Origin: an uncultured Prevotella sp.
GTDB taxonomy: Bacteria; Bacteroidota; Bacteroidia; Bacteroidales; Bacteroidaceae
Assembly (NCBI GenBank): GCA_900548585.1
Contig: URLI01000042.1
Span: forward strand, 1-17,288
Length of the DNA stretch: 17,288 nucleotides
Direction: 5' to 3'
Below, piece after piece: positions 1 to 8,005 of the stretch. Below the pieces are notes generated by a model. The model searched no databases and was not told where the DNA came from. It saw only the letters and a list, made by a program, of their open reading frames with translations. Every line of letters starts with the position of its first letter. Positions within the stretch are counted from its first letter, which is position 1. Made by a program: the position numbers and the translations under genes.

Positions 1-98
1 ATAAATTGAAAATAATGGTCAAAACATTTGGATATTAACATAGAAAGCGATTTTGGTTAAGACACGTTGCCAATTTGTCGCCAAAAATATAAAAGCAA

Positions 99-134
99 AA
101 ATCCTAACCGCTTATATTCAAGCAGTTAGGATTT
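99..134 (-). terminator. Hairpin terminator downstream of tRNA-Leu
   Basis: Bases 99-108 and 125-134 are exact inverted repeats (AAATCCTAAC / GTTAGGATTT). An inner stem GCTT/AAGC (110-113 with 120-123) sits above a single mismatch and a 6-nt loop. On the minus strand the stem is followed by a T-rich run. It lies 8 bases beyond the 3' end of the tRNA, so it is read as the intrinsic terminator of that transcript. Nothing recognisable was found in bases 1-98. Confidence 0.8.
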
Positions 135-141
135 GTTAAAG

Positions 142-223
142 TGCGCCTGATAGGACTCGAACCTACACGACAGAAGTCACCAGATCCTAAGTCTGGCGCG
201 TCTACCAATTCCGCCACAAGCGC
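142..223 (-). tRNA. tRNA-Leu (anticodon UAG)
   Basis: The reverse complement folds as a class II tRNA. The 7-bp acceptor stem pairs GCGCTTG with CAGGCGC and has discriminator A. The anticodon stem CCAGA/TCTGG carries the loop CTTAGGA, giving anticodon TAG. There is a long variable arm (GTGACTTCTGTCGT region) and a T-arm containing GGTTCGAGTCC. The 82-nt length and extended variable arm fit leucine tRNA. The 3' CCA is not encoded. The UAG anticodon decodes CUN leucine codons. The gene has its own promoter just upstream and a hairpin terminator just downstream, so it appears to be monocistronic. Confidence 0.95.
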
Positions 224-247
224 AGACTTTGTTTTTCAAATGCCGTG

Positions 248-279
248 CAAAGGTAATGTTTTTTGCGTGCAAATGCAAA
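248..279 (-). promoter_or_regulatory. Bacteroidetes-type promoter for tRNA-Leu
   Basis: On the minus strand TACCTTTG (248-255) matches the Bacteroidetes -7 consensus TAnnTTTG. A TTTG -33 element (276-279) lies 20 bases upstream. Transcription would start near 241, about 18 bases before the mature tRNA 5' end. The -33 element lies 16 bases beyond the stop codon of the ABC ATPase gene. Confidence 0.8.
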
Positions 280-294
280 TAATAGCATTGTTTT

Positions 295-1146
295 TTATCT
301 GTCAACGCTGATTGTTAGTGTTCCAGTGTGGAAATGTATGCCGGGACGCTCGATGAAAGACGCGAGTGAGCCGTTGGCTGCAAGTTCCGTGGGTGTGCCT
401 ATCTGCAGTGTCGTCTTACTTGTGTCTGTGGCGTTGCTTTCGCCTTCCGTCCCGCTTTCGCCGTTCGTCTTTCCGCCCGCAGGCTTTGCCTGGGTGTGGT
501 GCAGCAGCCACAGGCGGTCTGCGAGTTGCAGGGCGAGCTCGAGGTCGTGCGTTGACAGGAATATGGTCTTCCCCATGTCATGTGCGAGTTTTCTAAGCAG
601 TATGAGCATATCCACTTTCGATGGATAGTCGAGGAATGCCGTTGGCTCGTCAAGGTAAATCACAGGTGTCTGTTGTGCCAGTGCCTTGGCAATCATCACT
701 TTCTGGCGTTCTCCGTCGCTTAGGGTCTGTATCATTCGCCCTGCGAGATGCTTGATGCCCGTTTTCTCTATGCTGTCCTCCACAATCTTCATGTCCTGGC
801 TGCCCAGCGTTCCCCAGAAGCCGGTGTATGGCGACCGTCCTAATCCCACGAGTTCGGTCACGGTTATGTTGTGAACCCTCGGCTTTGTGGTAAGCACCAC
901 CCCGATGTGCCGTGACACCTCCTTGTCGGTGAATGTCTCGAGGCGTTTCCCGTCAATCACGATACTTCCTTTTATCGCCGGCAGGAAAGCGCTCAGCGTG
1001 CGCAGCAATGTGCTCTTGCCAATGCCGTTGGGGCCGATTAGGCAGGTCAGCTCCCCGTCATTGAGGTTGGCGTTGATGTTCTCCACGACGACGTTCCTGT
1101 TGTTTTTCGCCGTATATCCTATTGAAAGATTTTCCAGGGCAATCAT
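295..1146 (-). CDS. ABC transporter ATPase, iron-siderophore/heme/cobalamin importer type
   Basis: This 283-aa protein has the full nucleotide-binding signature: Walker A GPNGIGKST (38-46), ABC signature LSDGE (142-146), Walker B VIYLDEP (162-168) and H-loop STHD with His200. The segment ELVGLGRSPYTGFWG is characteristic of the FecE/BtuD/HmuV class that powers type II importers of siderophore iron, heme or vitamin B12. It would sit on the cytoplasmic face of a FecCD-type permease, but no permease or binding protein is present in the window. Two oddities stand out. There is no glutamine at the expected Q-loop position (VVLTTKPR, 83-90). A Gly/Ser/Thr/Glu-rich insert at about 218-245 separates the LWLL strand from the closing QIGTP motif. 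The gene is last in a run with the S41 peptidase (25-bp gap). The ATPase class is clear; the substrate is inferred. Confidence 0.9.
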   Translation of the reverse strand: MIALENLSIGYTAKNNRNVVVENINANLNDGELTCLIGPNGIGKSTLLRTLSAFLPAIKGSIVIDGKRLETFTDKEVSRHIGVVLTTKPRVHNITVTELVGLGRSPYTGFWGTLGSQDMKIVEDSIEKTGIKHLAGRMIQTLSDGERQKVMIAKALAQQTPVIYLDEPTAFLDYPSKVDMLILLRKLAHDMGKTIFLSTHDLELALQLADRLWLLHHTQAKPAGGKTNGESGTEGESNATDTSKTTLQIGTPTELAANGSLASFIERPGIHFHTGTLTISVDR

Positions 1147-1171
1147 TTCTGTTGCGGATTAGTTTTGAATG

Positions 1172-2182
1172 TCATTTCTTCAGCAGGTCGCGTGCGAACT
1201 CGATGATGGTGTCCTTTCCTTTCCTGAAGTCAGCATCGGTGAGTTGCACATTATAGTCCGGCTCGATGCCAAACTCGGTCAGTTGCCTGTCGCGGTCGTA
1301 CATCGGGCATGCCGAGAACCTCACTCCCCAGCCGCGCGGCAGTTCCGACGAGAACGGCATTCCTGCCCCTCCTCCCGTCTTGTCGCCCACGACTTTCACC
1401 TGCGGGCAGCATTTCATGTACTTCACGAACTCGTTTGCCGCGCTGTAAACCTTTCTGTTTGTCAGTATCACCACAGGTTTCTGCCACCTCAGTCCTGCGG
1501 CTGGTTTCAGTCTTTGTTCCTCCATCTTCGAGAAGTCGTTGTGTCCGCGCCCAGTCTTGTGCCTCATGTAGCCCACGAGTATTTCCTTGTTTGTGAAGCG
1601 TGCCGCCAGTTTCTCCGCCGTGGCGAGGTTTCCGCCGCTGTTGCTCCTGACGTCTATTATCATGCCGTTGCATGTTGCTATTTCCGATAATATGGCATCG
1701 AGGTTTCCGTCGCCTATTGCCTGTGAGAACGACTTGTAGCGCAGATATGCTATGTTGTCATCGAGTATGCGGTACTCGATGCCCGACGCAATCCTGTAGT
1801 CCGTCCCCATGTATGCCCGCAGCAGCGAGTCGCTGAAGTTGTGCGGGTAGTTCTCGTGCCACGACCAGTTGCGCGCCATGTCGAACTTGCTGTAAATGTT
1901 GACATGTCCGTCGCGCAGTTCCGAGAGCATGTTCGCCATCACCTCGAACATCTGGTTCTCTGTCATGCCGTCGTTTATCTGCGGCGAGTATTTCGCGTGC
2001 ACGGCGTTCCAGTCCAGTCCGTACTGTTCGTTCTTGTAGTCGAAGAAACAGTAGTGCTCGTCAATTATCCGCCACAGGGCCTCGAAGTTGCCACGGGGCG
2101 TGTCGTCGTGCTGCTCCTCGTCGATGCAGGAGCAGAGCAGTCCGATTGCTGCAAAGAAAAAGAATATGATAGCCTTTCTCAT
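1172..2182 (-). CDS. S41 family peptidase lipoprotein
   Basis: This 336-aa protein is a secreted serine protease of the C-terminal-processing/tricorn-like S41 family. It has a lipoprotein signal peptide ending in LLCSC, and Cys19 is the likely acylated residue. Acidic residues follow the cysteine (IDEE), which in Bacteroidetes can favour surface exposure. S41 landmarks are visible: the ELRDGHV motif (88-94), DVRSNSGGN (177-185, substrate-binding strand), VYSAANEF with the probable nucleophile Ser247, and GDKTGGGAG with the probable general base Lys268. The usual PDZ domain is not obvious between 95 and 140. The gene begins 4 bp after the stop of the DUF3316-like gene, so the two are probably cotranscribed. 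The specific substrate is unknown. Confidence 0.88.
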   Translation of the reverse strand: MRKAIIFFFFAAIGLLCSCIDEEQHDDTPRGNFEALWRIIDEHYCFFDYKNEQYGLDWNAVHAKYSPQINDGMTENQMFEVMANMLSELRDGHVNIYSKFDMARNWSWHENYPHNFSDSLLRAYMGTDYRIASGIEYRILDDNIAYLRYKSFSQAIGDGNLDAILSEIATCNGMIIDVRSNSGGNLATAEKLAARFTNKEILVGYMRHKTGRGHNDFSKMEEQRLKPAAGLRWQKPVVILTNRKVYSAANEFVKYMKCCPQVKVVGDKTGGGAGMPFSSELPRGWGVRFSACPMYDRDRQLTEFGIEPDYNVQLTDADFRKGKDTIIEFARDLLKK

Positions 2183-2186
2183 TCCG

Positions 2187-3023
2187 TCATAGTTTTACGA
2201 TGTAGAATCTTTTTGTCAGTCCAACCACCACGAGATGCGAGTAGTTGTGATATTTCAGGTTGTTCACGTCAGACTGCCTGTAGTCGCCGAGGTAGCCCAC
2301 GCTTACCGACAAGTGTCTCAGGTGTATTTGCAGCGTCAGTGCGTTCTGCATCGACGGTGCGTTGAACGGCGTTGTCGCCACTATGTTGTGGTCGTAGTTG
2401 CCGCGTGTGAATATCTCGTAGTACGACTGTCCGTAGTGAGGCGTGAACATCAGTCCCACAAGCGGCGCGGTCACTTCGTATTCCACGGAGAACCGTTTCC
2501 CGAACAAGCGGAAGTCATATACTGCGGCAGCCGATGGCGACAAGTTGATGCCCGTCCTCAGCTGTCCGGGGTTGTTGCCGTTCCTTGTGTTGTAAAGGAA
2601 TCCTATGCTCGCCTGTCCCGTTATCCCGGCTTTCAGGTGCAGGCTGCCCCCGGCCAGGTCCCAGTGTCTGTGCCTGCCCATGCCGAAGGTGTAAAGTCCG
2701 GCGATGTCTTTGCTGTCATCGCTGCGTGGGGACGTATGGGACACAAATGCCTGGTGCTTTATGTCGGTGCTCCATTTGCTGTAGGCGTTGGTGCCGCCGC
2801 CGGAGTTCCTCCGTCGCTCGGTGTTGTCAACGAAGCGGAACTCCGTCCCGTCATAGTGTTCCGGTGAGATATAGGTGTCGAGTATCTGCGATGCCCCCAC
2901 ACCGATGAGTTTCGTGTTCGTTATCTCCGTCCGTGGCCCGTCCGCGTTCTGTGCCACGGCATTATGTGCCGTTGCCATCATTGCCGTCACGATTACTGCC
3001 GTCAGGGTGTGTCTATTCTTCAT
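2187..3023 (-). CDS. DUF3316-like exported protein
   Basis: A 278-aa protein of unknown function. It resembles the Bacteroidales DUF3316 family of predicted periplasmic or outer-membrane proteins, a recognition made from memory of the family. The N-terminal signal peptide (MKNRHTLTAVIVTAMMATA, cleavage near AVAQ) supports the start at 3023. An in-frame ATG further upstream at 3107 would add 28 highly basic residues before the signal and lie inside parC, so it was rejected. The rest is rich in alternating polar and aromatic stretches (GQSYYEIFTRGNYDHN, LTLQIHLRHLSVSVGYLGDY). It ends in YIVKL, a terminal aromatic-containing strand typical of small beta-barrels. It overlaps the 3' end of parC by 11 bp and is followed at 4 bp by the S41 lipoprotein gene, so translation is probably coupled. 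Confidence 0.8.
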   Translation of the reverse strand: MKNRHTLTAVIVTAMMATAHNAVAQNADGPRTEITNTKLIGVGASQILDTYISPEHYDGTEFRFVDNTERRRNSGGGTNAYSKWSTDIKHQAFVSHTSPRSDDSKDIAGLYTFGMGRHRHWDLAGGSLHLKAGITGQASIGFLYNTRNGNNPGQLRTGINLSPSAAAVYDFRLFGKRFSVEYEVTAPLVGLMFTPHYGQSYYEIFTRGNYDHNIVATTPFNAPSMQNALTLQIHLRHLSVSVGYLGDYRQSDVNNLKYHNYSHLVVVGLTKRFYIVKL

Positions 3024-5694
3024 CTTCGAAAAGGTTAAGTTGTCCTTTCTTTTCCTCATGCGGTCTCTCTTCTTTTGGCGTGTTCTGTTCCTGTTCCTTT
3101 CCGTCACCTTCGTCTATGCTTTCTTCATCGTCCTCGCCGTCGTTGTCTTCATCCTCTTTCTCCGGCAAGCGTGTCGGCTCGAGTTCCTCGACGCTCTCTA
3201 TGTTCCATGTGCTGACGCGCTTTCCGTGCGCCTTGAAGCCCTTCACGCCGACGAACTCCTCCGCCTCTATCTCCATTGGCTCACGGAACGAGTCATCTCC
3301 TCCGAACGTCACCCTAACCCTCGGGTACGCCTGGTCGGTGAGCAGCATTTCCTGCGAGTCGCCATCTGTTCCGAGATAGTTCTGCTTGTTCTTCTTTGCC
3401 TCGAGCGTGAAGCGTTTCATGTAAAGGTAGTTGTCCCTCTCGGCATCCATCAGCAGTGCCGTCCACACCTTGTCTGGGTCGAACTTCTCGATAACCTTTA
3501 TGTTCGTCTCGTAGTGGTTGTTCACGTCGAAGTCGGTGGCATAGAAATCCCCGTTGTCGAGTATCACCAGTATCTGGTCGTCGTCGTTGAACTCTCCGAG
3601 ATACCGTCCGTGTTCGTCGGTGTTCAGCCTCTGCACGTCCTCGTCAAACCACATTTTCAGTCCGCCGAGTGTCGAGTGCCCCCGGCTTTTCAGCGTGATG
3701 CGTGTCACCGGCACTTTTGTCAGCAACCTTCCGATTGCCCCCTTGCCTTTTATGCTTATATCGCTGAAGTCCTTCTCCATGAACAGTTTCTTGCGGAATG
3801 CCGACGGTTGCAGAGCCACCTTTATCACCTCCGCCTCGCCGTTGGGATTGGCAGTGAAATACATTATCCGGCTTCCTTCCGTGCCTTTCGTCAGGTCGTA
3901 TTCCCGCTCGCGTGTCACTGCCGGCACGGAGAACCGCTTTATGTAGTAAGGTCCCGTCTTTCCGTCGCGATACACCATGTTGTAGATTGTGCGGTTGTCC
4001 CCACGGTTGAATATTCCGGCGTGGATAATGTTGCGTCCAACGAAAATCTTATCGGCGATGCGCACCACCTTGAACTTCCCGTCACGGTAGAACAGTATCA
4101 CGTCGTCTATGTCGGAGCAGTTGCAGACGAACTCGTCCTTCTTCAGTCCGGTGCCGATGAACCCTTCTGCGCGGTTGATATATAGTTTCTCGTTCGCCTC
4201 CGCCACCTTTGCCGCCTCGATGGTGTCGAAGCTGCGTATCTCGGTGCGGCGCGGGTGGTCCTTCCCGTATTTCTCCTTTATGAACCTGAACCAGTTGATT
4301 GTCACGTCGGTCATGTGTGCCAGGTCGTGTGCAATCTCCTTCAGTTCCGCCTTGATGCGCGCCATCAGTTCGTCGGCCTTGTCCTTGTTGAACTTCAGTA
4401 TGCGCTGCATCTTTATCTCCATCAGCTTCATGATGTCGTCACGCGTCACCTCGCGTATCAGCCTTGGCTTGAATGGCTCGAGCCTGCCGTCGATGTGTTC
4501 CACGGCCCTGTCCATGTTCTCCGCCGTCTCGAATCCCTTGTCCTTGTAAATGCGCTCCTCGATGAATATTTTCTCCAGCGAGGCGAAGAACAGTTGCTCC
4601 TCCAGTTCGCCGCGCCTTATCTCGAGTTCCCTGCGCAGCAGTTCCATCGTGTGGTCAACCGAGTTGCGCAGCACGTCGCTCACGGTGAGGAATTTCGGCT
4701 TGTTGTCCTCGATTACGCAGCAGTTGGGCGATATGCTGATCTCGCAGTCGGTGAAGGCATACAGCGCGTCGATGGTCTTGTCGCACGACACCCCAGGCGC
4801 CAGATGAACCTGTATCTCCACCTCCGCCGCCGTCAGGTCTTCCACTTTCCGCGCCTTTATCTTTCCCCGTTCCACGGCCTTCACGATGGAGTCCTGAAGC
4901 GTTTCCGATGTTTTCGAGAACGGGATCTCTCGTATCACGAGAGTCCTCTGGTCGAGTTTCTCTATCTTTGCGCGCACCTTCACCGAGCCGCCCCGCTGTC
5001 CGTCGTTGTATCTCGTCACGTCGATGCTGCCGCTTGTGGGGAAGTCCGGGTACAGTTCAAACTCCCTGCCGCGCAGGTAGCCGATCGCCGCGTCGCACAG
5101 CTCGTTGAAGTTGTGCGGCAGGATTTTCGACGACAGTCCCACGGCGATGCCCTCCGCGCCCTGTGCCAGCAGGAGCGGGAATTTCACCGGCAGCGTGATA
5201 GGTTCCTTGTTGCGCCCGTCGTAACTCATTTTCCAGTCGGTAGTCTTTGGGTTGAACACCACGTCGAGGGCGAACTTCGACAGCCGCGCCTCGATGTAAC
5301 GCGGCGCCGCCGCCGACGAGCCGGTAAGTATGTTTCCCCAGTTTCCCTGCGTGTCAACGAGCAGGTCCTTCTGCCCCAACTGCACCAGCGCGTCGCCGAT
5401 TGAGGCATCCCCGTGCGGGTGGAACTGCATCGTGTGTCCCACGATGTTCGCCACCTTGTTGTAACGCCCGTCGTCCATCCGCTTCATCGAGTGCAGAATG
5501 CGCCGCTGCACAGGCTTCAGCCCGTCCTCGATGTGCGGCACGGCACGCTCGAGTATGACGTATGAGGCATAGTCGAGAAACCAGTTGCGGTACATCCCGC
5601 TCAACTGGTGCACTGCCGTTGCGTCGAAGCGGTTCGCAGGCTGGTAGTCCGTGTGTTCTTCTTTTTGCTGCTTATCCTTTATGTTGTCGTCCAT
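3013..5694 (-). CDS. parC: DNA topoisomerase IV subunit A (ParC-type)
   Basis: An 893-aa type IIA topoisomerase A subunit. ParC breaks and rejoins DNA in the A2B2 complex that unlinks daughter chromosomes. The N-terminal domain has GLKPVQRRIL (58-67), the helix HPHGDASIGDAL (92-103) and AAAPRYIEARLS with catalytic Tyr133. A coiled-coil and tower region follows. The C-terminal propeller-like part lacks an evident GyrA box. The last 70 residues are strongly acidic (EDEDNDGEDDEES). The start at 5694 is preferred over an in-frame ATG at 5811, which lies upstream of the promoter and adds an unrelated 39-residue extension. The position equivalent to E. coli GyrA Ser83 is Ala97; I believe this is normal for Bacteroidetes ParC rather than an acquired resistance change. 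The partner parE is not in the window. The 3' end overlaps the DUF3316-like gene. Confidence 0.92.
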   Translation of the reverse strand: MDDNIKDKQQKEEHTDYQPANRFDATAVHQLSGMYRNWFLDYASYVILERAVPHIEDGLKPVQRRILHSMKRMDDGRYNKVANIVGHTMQFHPHGDASIGDALVQLGQKDLLVDTQGNWGNILTGSSAAAPRYIEARLSKFALDVVFNPKTTDWKMSYDGRNKEPITLPVKFPLLLAQGAEGIAVGLSSKILPHNFNELCDAAIGYLRGREFELYPDFPTSGSIDVTRYNDGQRGGSVKVRAKIEKLDQRTLVIREIPFSKTSETLQDSIVKAVERGKIKARKVEDLTAAEVEIQVHLAPGVSCDKTIDALYAFTDCEISISPNCCVIEDNKPKFLTVSDVLRNSVDHTMELLRRELEIRRGELEEQLFFASLEKIFIEERIYKDKGFETAENMDRAVEHIDGRLEPFKPRLIREVTRDDIMKLMEIKMQRILKFNKDKADELMARIKAELKEIAHDLAHMTDVTINWFRFIKEKYGKDHPRRTEIRSFDTIEAAKVAEANEKLYINRAEGFIGTGLKKDEFVCNCSDIDDVILFYRDGKFKVVRIADKIFVGRNIIHAGIFNRGDNRTIYNMVYRDGKTGPYYIKRFSVPAVTREREYDLTKGTEGSRIMYFTANPNGEAEVIKVALQPSAFRKKLFMEKDFSDISIKGKGAIGRLLTKVPVTRITLKSRGHSTLGGLKMWFDEDVQRLNTDEHGRYLGEFNDDDQILVILDNGDFYATDFDVNNHYETNIKVIEKFDPDKVWTALLMDAERDNYLYMKRFTLEAKKNKQNYLGTDGDSQEMLLTDQAYPRVRVTFGGDDSFREPMEIEAEEFVGVKGFKAHGKRVSTWNIESVEELEPTRLPEKEDEDNDGEDDEESIDEGDGKEQEQNTPKEERPHEEKKGQLNLFEDEE

Positions 5695-5723
5695 TATAGA
5701 TTGTCTCTTCTCCGTTTTGCCTG

Positions 5724-5756
5724 CAAATTTACCAAAAATCCTTTTAAAAAGCGAAA
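5724..5756 (-). promoter_or_regulatory. Promoter for the parC operon
   Basis: On the minus strand TAAATTTG (5724-5731) matches TAnnTTTG, with a TTTC -33-like element at 5753-5756 (21-base spacing). The predicted start near 5717 gives a leader of about 22 nt to the ATG at 5694 and fixes the parC start. It is back-to-back with the glyQS promoter. Confidence 0.7.
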
Positions 5757-5773
5757 CAATAAATGTTATTTGT

Positions 5774-5804
5774 TTTGCATTGTCCTTGATTTGAGTTACC
5801 TTTG
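5774..5804 (+). promoter_or_regulatory. Promoter for glyQS
   Basis: TTTG (5774-5777), 19 bases, then TACCTTTG (5797-5804) is a near-perfect Bacteroidetes promoter. Transcription would start near 5811, about 23 nt before the ATG. Confidence 0.85.
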
Positions 5805-5833
5805 CACGCATATTACGAATTTTTCAAAGTATT

Positions 5834-7375
5834 ATGGCACAGGAAGATGTTTTTAAGAAAATCGTTTCTCACTGCAAGGAATATGGCTTCGTTTTCCCGT
5901 CGAGTGAGATCTACGACGGTCTTGCCGCAGTCTATGACTACGGGCAGAACGGTATAGAGCTGAAGAATAATATCAAGCAATATTGGTGGAAGTCGATGGT
6001 GCTGCTCCACGAGAACATCGTGGGCATTGACAGCGCCGTCTTCATGCACCCCACGATATGGAAGGCGAGCGGGCACGTCGATGCCTTCAACGACCCCCTC
6101 ATTGACAACCGCGACTCGAAGAAACGCTACCGCGCGGACGTTCTTATAGAAGACCAGATAGCGAAGTACGAGGAAAAGATTGACAAGGAGATTGCCAAGG
6201 CAAGGAAGCGGTTCGGCGACAGTTTTGACGAGCAGAAGTTCCGCGAGACAAACCAGCGCGTGCTGGACAACGCGGGGAAGCGTGACGCGCTGCACGCGCG
6301 CTTCGCCGAGGCTATGCAGGGAATGGATCTCGAGGCGCTGCGGCAGATAATTATTGACGAGGGCATCGTGTGTCCCGTGTCGGGAACGAAGAACTGGACC
6401 GACGTGAGGCAGTTCAACCTCATGTTCTCAACCGAGATGGGAGCGTCCGCCGACAGTTCAATGAAGGTTTATCTGCGGCCCGAGACGGCACAGGGCATCT
6501 TCGTCAACTACCTCAACGTGCAGAAGACCGGGCGCATGAAGATACCCTTCGGCATCGCGCAGATAGGCAAGGCGTTCCGCAACGAAATCGTGGCGCGGCA
6601 GTTCATCTTCCGTATGCGCGAGTTCGAGCAGATGGAGATGCAGTTCTTCGTCAAGCCAGGCACAGAGCTCGAGTGGTTCCCCAAGTGGAAGGAGGCGCGC
6701 ATGAAATGGCACCAGGCACTGGGCTTCGGGGCGGAGAACTACCGCTTCCACGACCACGAGAAACTGGCGCACTACGCAAATGCCGCAACAGACATAGAGT
6801 TCCGTATGCCCTTCGGCTTCAAGGAGGTGGAGGGAATACACTCGCGCACCGACTTCGACCTCTCGCAGCACGAGAAGTTCTCGGGCAAGCAGATTAAATA
6901 TTTCGACCCGGCGACGAATGAGAGTTACACACCCTACGTCATCGAGACGTCAATCGGCGTCGACCGCATGTTCCTCTCGATAATGTGCCACGCCTACCGC
7001 GAGGAGAAGTTGGACAACGGAGAGACGCGCGTCGTGCTGCGCCTGCCTGCCGCGCTCGCGCCGGTCAAGCTCGCGGTGCTGCCGCTCGTCAGGAAGGACG
7101 GGCTGCCAGAGAAAGCCCGCGAGATCATCGACTCGCTGAAGTTCCACTTCAACTGCGCATACGACGAGAAGGACACCATCGGGAAGCGTTACCGCCGACA
7201 GGACGCGATAGGCACGCCGTTCTGCGTCACCGTTGACTACGACACGCTGAAGGACAACTGCGTCACGCTGCGCAACCGCGACACGATGGAGCAGGAGCGC
7301 GTCAGCATAGACAGCCTCAACGCGATGATAGAGGACAAGGTGAGCATAGCGTCGCTGCTCCGGAAACTGCAATAA
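5834..7375 (+). CDS. glyQS: Glycine--tRNA ligase, homodimeric (class IIA)
   Basis: A 513-aa cytosolic enzyme that charges tRNA-Gly with glycine in an ATP-dependent reaction. It is the single-chain alpha2 form found in Bacteroidetes, eukaryotes and archaea, not the two-subunit GlyQ/GlyS of E. coli. Visible landmarks are the N-terminal KRGFVFPSSEIYDG-like start (18-29), class II motif 1 around ASGHVDAFNDPL (78-89), PVSGTKNW (181-188), RPETAQGIFVNY (215-226), motif 2 FRNEI...FRMREFEQMEMQFF (248-272) and motif 3 GVDRMFLSIM. The C-terminal anticodon-binding domain begins near LAPVKLAVLPLV. Length is somewhat shorter than eukaryotic forms but normal for the group. The promoter is directly upstream and the FKBP lipoprotein gene follows after 45 bp, probably in the same transcript. 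Confidence 0.96.
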   Translation: MAQEDVFKKIVSHCKEYGFVFPSSEIYDGLAAVYDYGQNGIELKNNIKQYWWKSMVLLHENIVGIDSAVFMHPTIWKASGHVDAFNDPLIDNRDSKKRYRADVLIEDQIAKYEEKIDKEIAKARKRFGDSFDEQKFRETNQRVLDNAGKRDALHARFAEAMQGMDLEALRQIIIDEGIVCPVSGTKNWTDVRQFNLMFSTEMGASADSSMKVYLRPETAQGIFVNYLNVQKTGRMKIPFGIAQIGKAFRNEIVARQFIFRMREFEQMEMQFFVKPGTELEWFPKWKEARMKWHQALGFGAENYRFHDHEKLAHYANAATDIEFRMPFGFKEVEGIHSRTDFDLSQHEKFSGKQIKYFDPATNESYTPYVIETSIGVDRMFLSIMCHAYREEKLDNGETRVVLRLPAALAPVKLAVLPLVRKDGLPEKAREIIDSLKFHFNCAYDEKDTIGKRYRRQDAIGTPFCVTVDYDTLKDNCVTLRNRDTMEQERVSIDSLNAMIEDKVSIASLLRKLQ

Positions 7376-7420
7376 GTTTGGTCACACCGGTTACAGGTGG
7401 CTAATTAAAAACATGATGAT

Positions 7421-8002
7421 ATGAGAAAGGAAAATATATTTGCGTTGTTCTTCGCGCTGTTCGCGCTCTGCCTTTCCTCGTGCAGCGAGGACGACGGAGG
7501 CAAGGACGAGTTCGGCAACTGGCAGGAACGCAACGAGGCTTATTTCAAGAGAGTATACGACAGGGCGAGGAACTCTGGCGATGCAAAGTGGAAGATAATC
7601 AGGTCGTGGTCGCTGCAGGAGGCTGCGGCAACGGCTGCCGACGATTATGTCGTGGCAGAGGTGCTTACTGAAGGCACGGGGAAAGACTCACCGCTGTTCA
7701 CCGACAAGGTGAAGGTGCATTATCGCGGAAACCTCATGCCGACGGAGTCTTACCCGGATGGATTGCAGTTCGACTCGTCGTGGTTCGGGGAGTATAACCT
7801 CCAGACCATGATGCCCGTGGAAATGACGGTGGGAAATGTCGTGAACGGGTTTGCCACAGCACTCATGCAGATGCACGCCGGCGACCGTTGGCGCGTTTAT
7901 ATACCCGCCGCGCTGGCATACGGCGGCGACAAGGACAACGGCGCGATACTGCCGTTCAGCACCCTTGTGTTCGATGTGACGCTGGTGTCCATCGGGGATT
8001 GA
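7421..8002 (+). CDS. FKBP-type peptidyl-prolyl cis-trans isomerase lipoprotein
   Basis: A 193-aa envelope protein that would catalyse proline isomerisation during folding of exported proteins. Residues 1-20 are a lipoprotein signal with lipobox LSSC (Cys21 acylated). The next residues, SEDD, resemble the Bacteroidetes lipoprotein surface-export signal. A linker of about 60 residues is followed by a C-terminal FKBP domain (about 85-193). That domain has VKVHYRGNL, LQFDSSW, VVNGFATALMQMHAGDRWRVYIP, ALAYGG and the final strand STLVFDVTLVSI. The IPP loop usual before the last strand reads LPF here. The gene lies 45 bp after glyQS with no terminator seen between them. Its stop is separated by 3 bp from the convergent TatD-family gene. 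Confidence 0.92.
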   Translation: MRKENIFALFFALFALCLSSCSEDDGGKDEFGNWQERNEAYFKRVYDRARNSGDAKWKIIRSWSLQEAAATAADDYVVAEVLTEGTGKDSPLFTDKVKVHYRGNLMPTESYPDGLQFDSSWFGEYNLQTMMPVEMTVGNVVNGFATALMQMHAGDRWRVYIPAALAYGGDKDNGAILPFSTLVFDVTLVSIGD

Positions 8003-8005
8003 CGG

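Noticed and set aside
3024..3107. Upstream ATG start for the DUF3316-like gene
   Set aside because: It would put a basic, parC-overlapping segment before a normal signal peptide; the start at 3023 fits better.
2875..4185. Plus-strand open frame of 436 codons opposite parC
   Set aside because: Antisense shadow of parC; no domain and no promoter.
5407..5409. Ala at the quinolone-resistance position of ParC (Ala97) as an acquired resistance change
   Set aside because: I believe HPHGDASIGDAL is the normal sequence of Bacteroidetes ParC, so resistance cannot be inferred.
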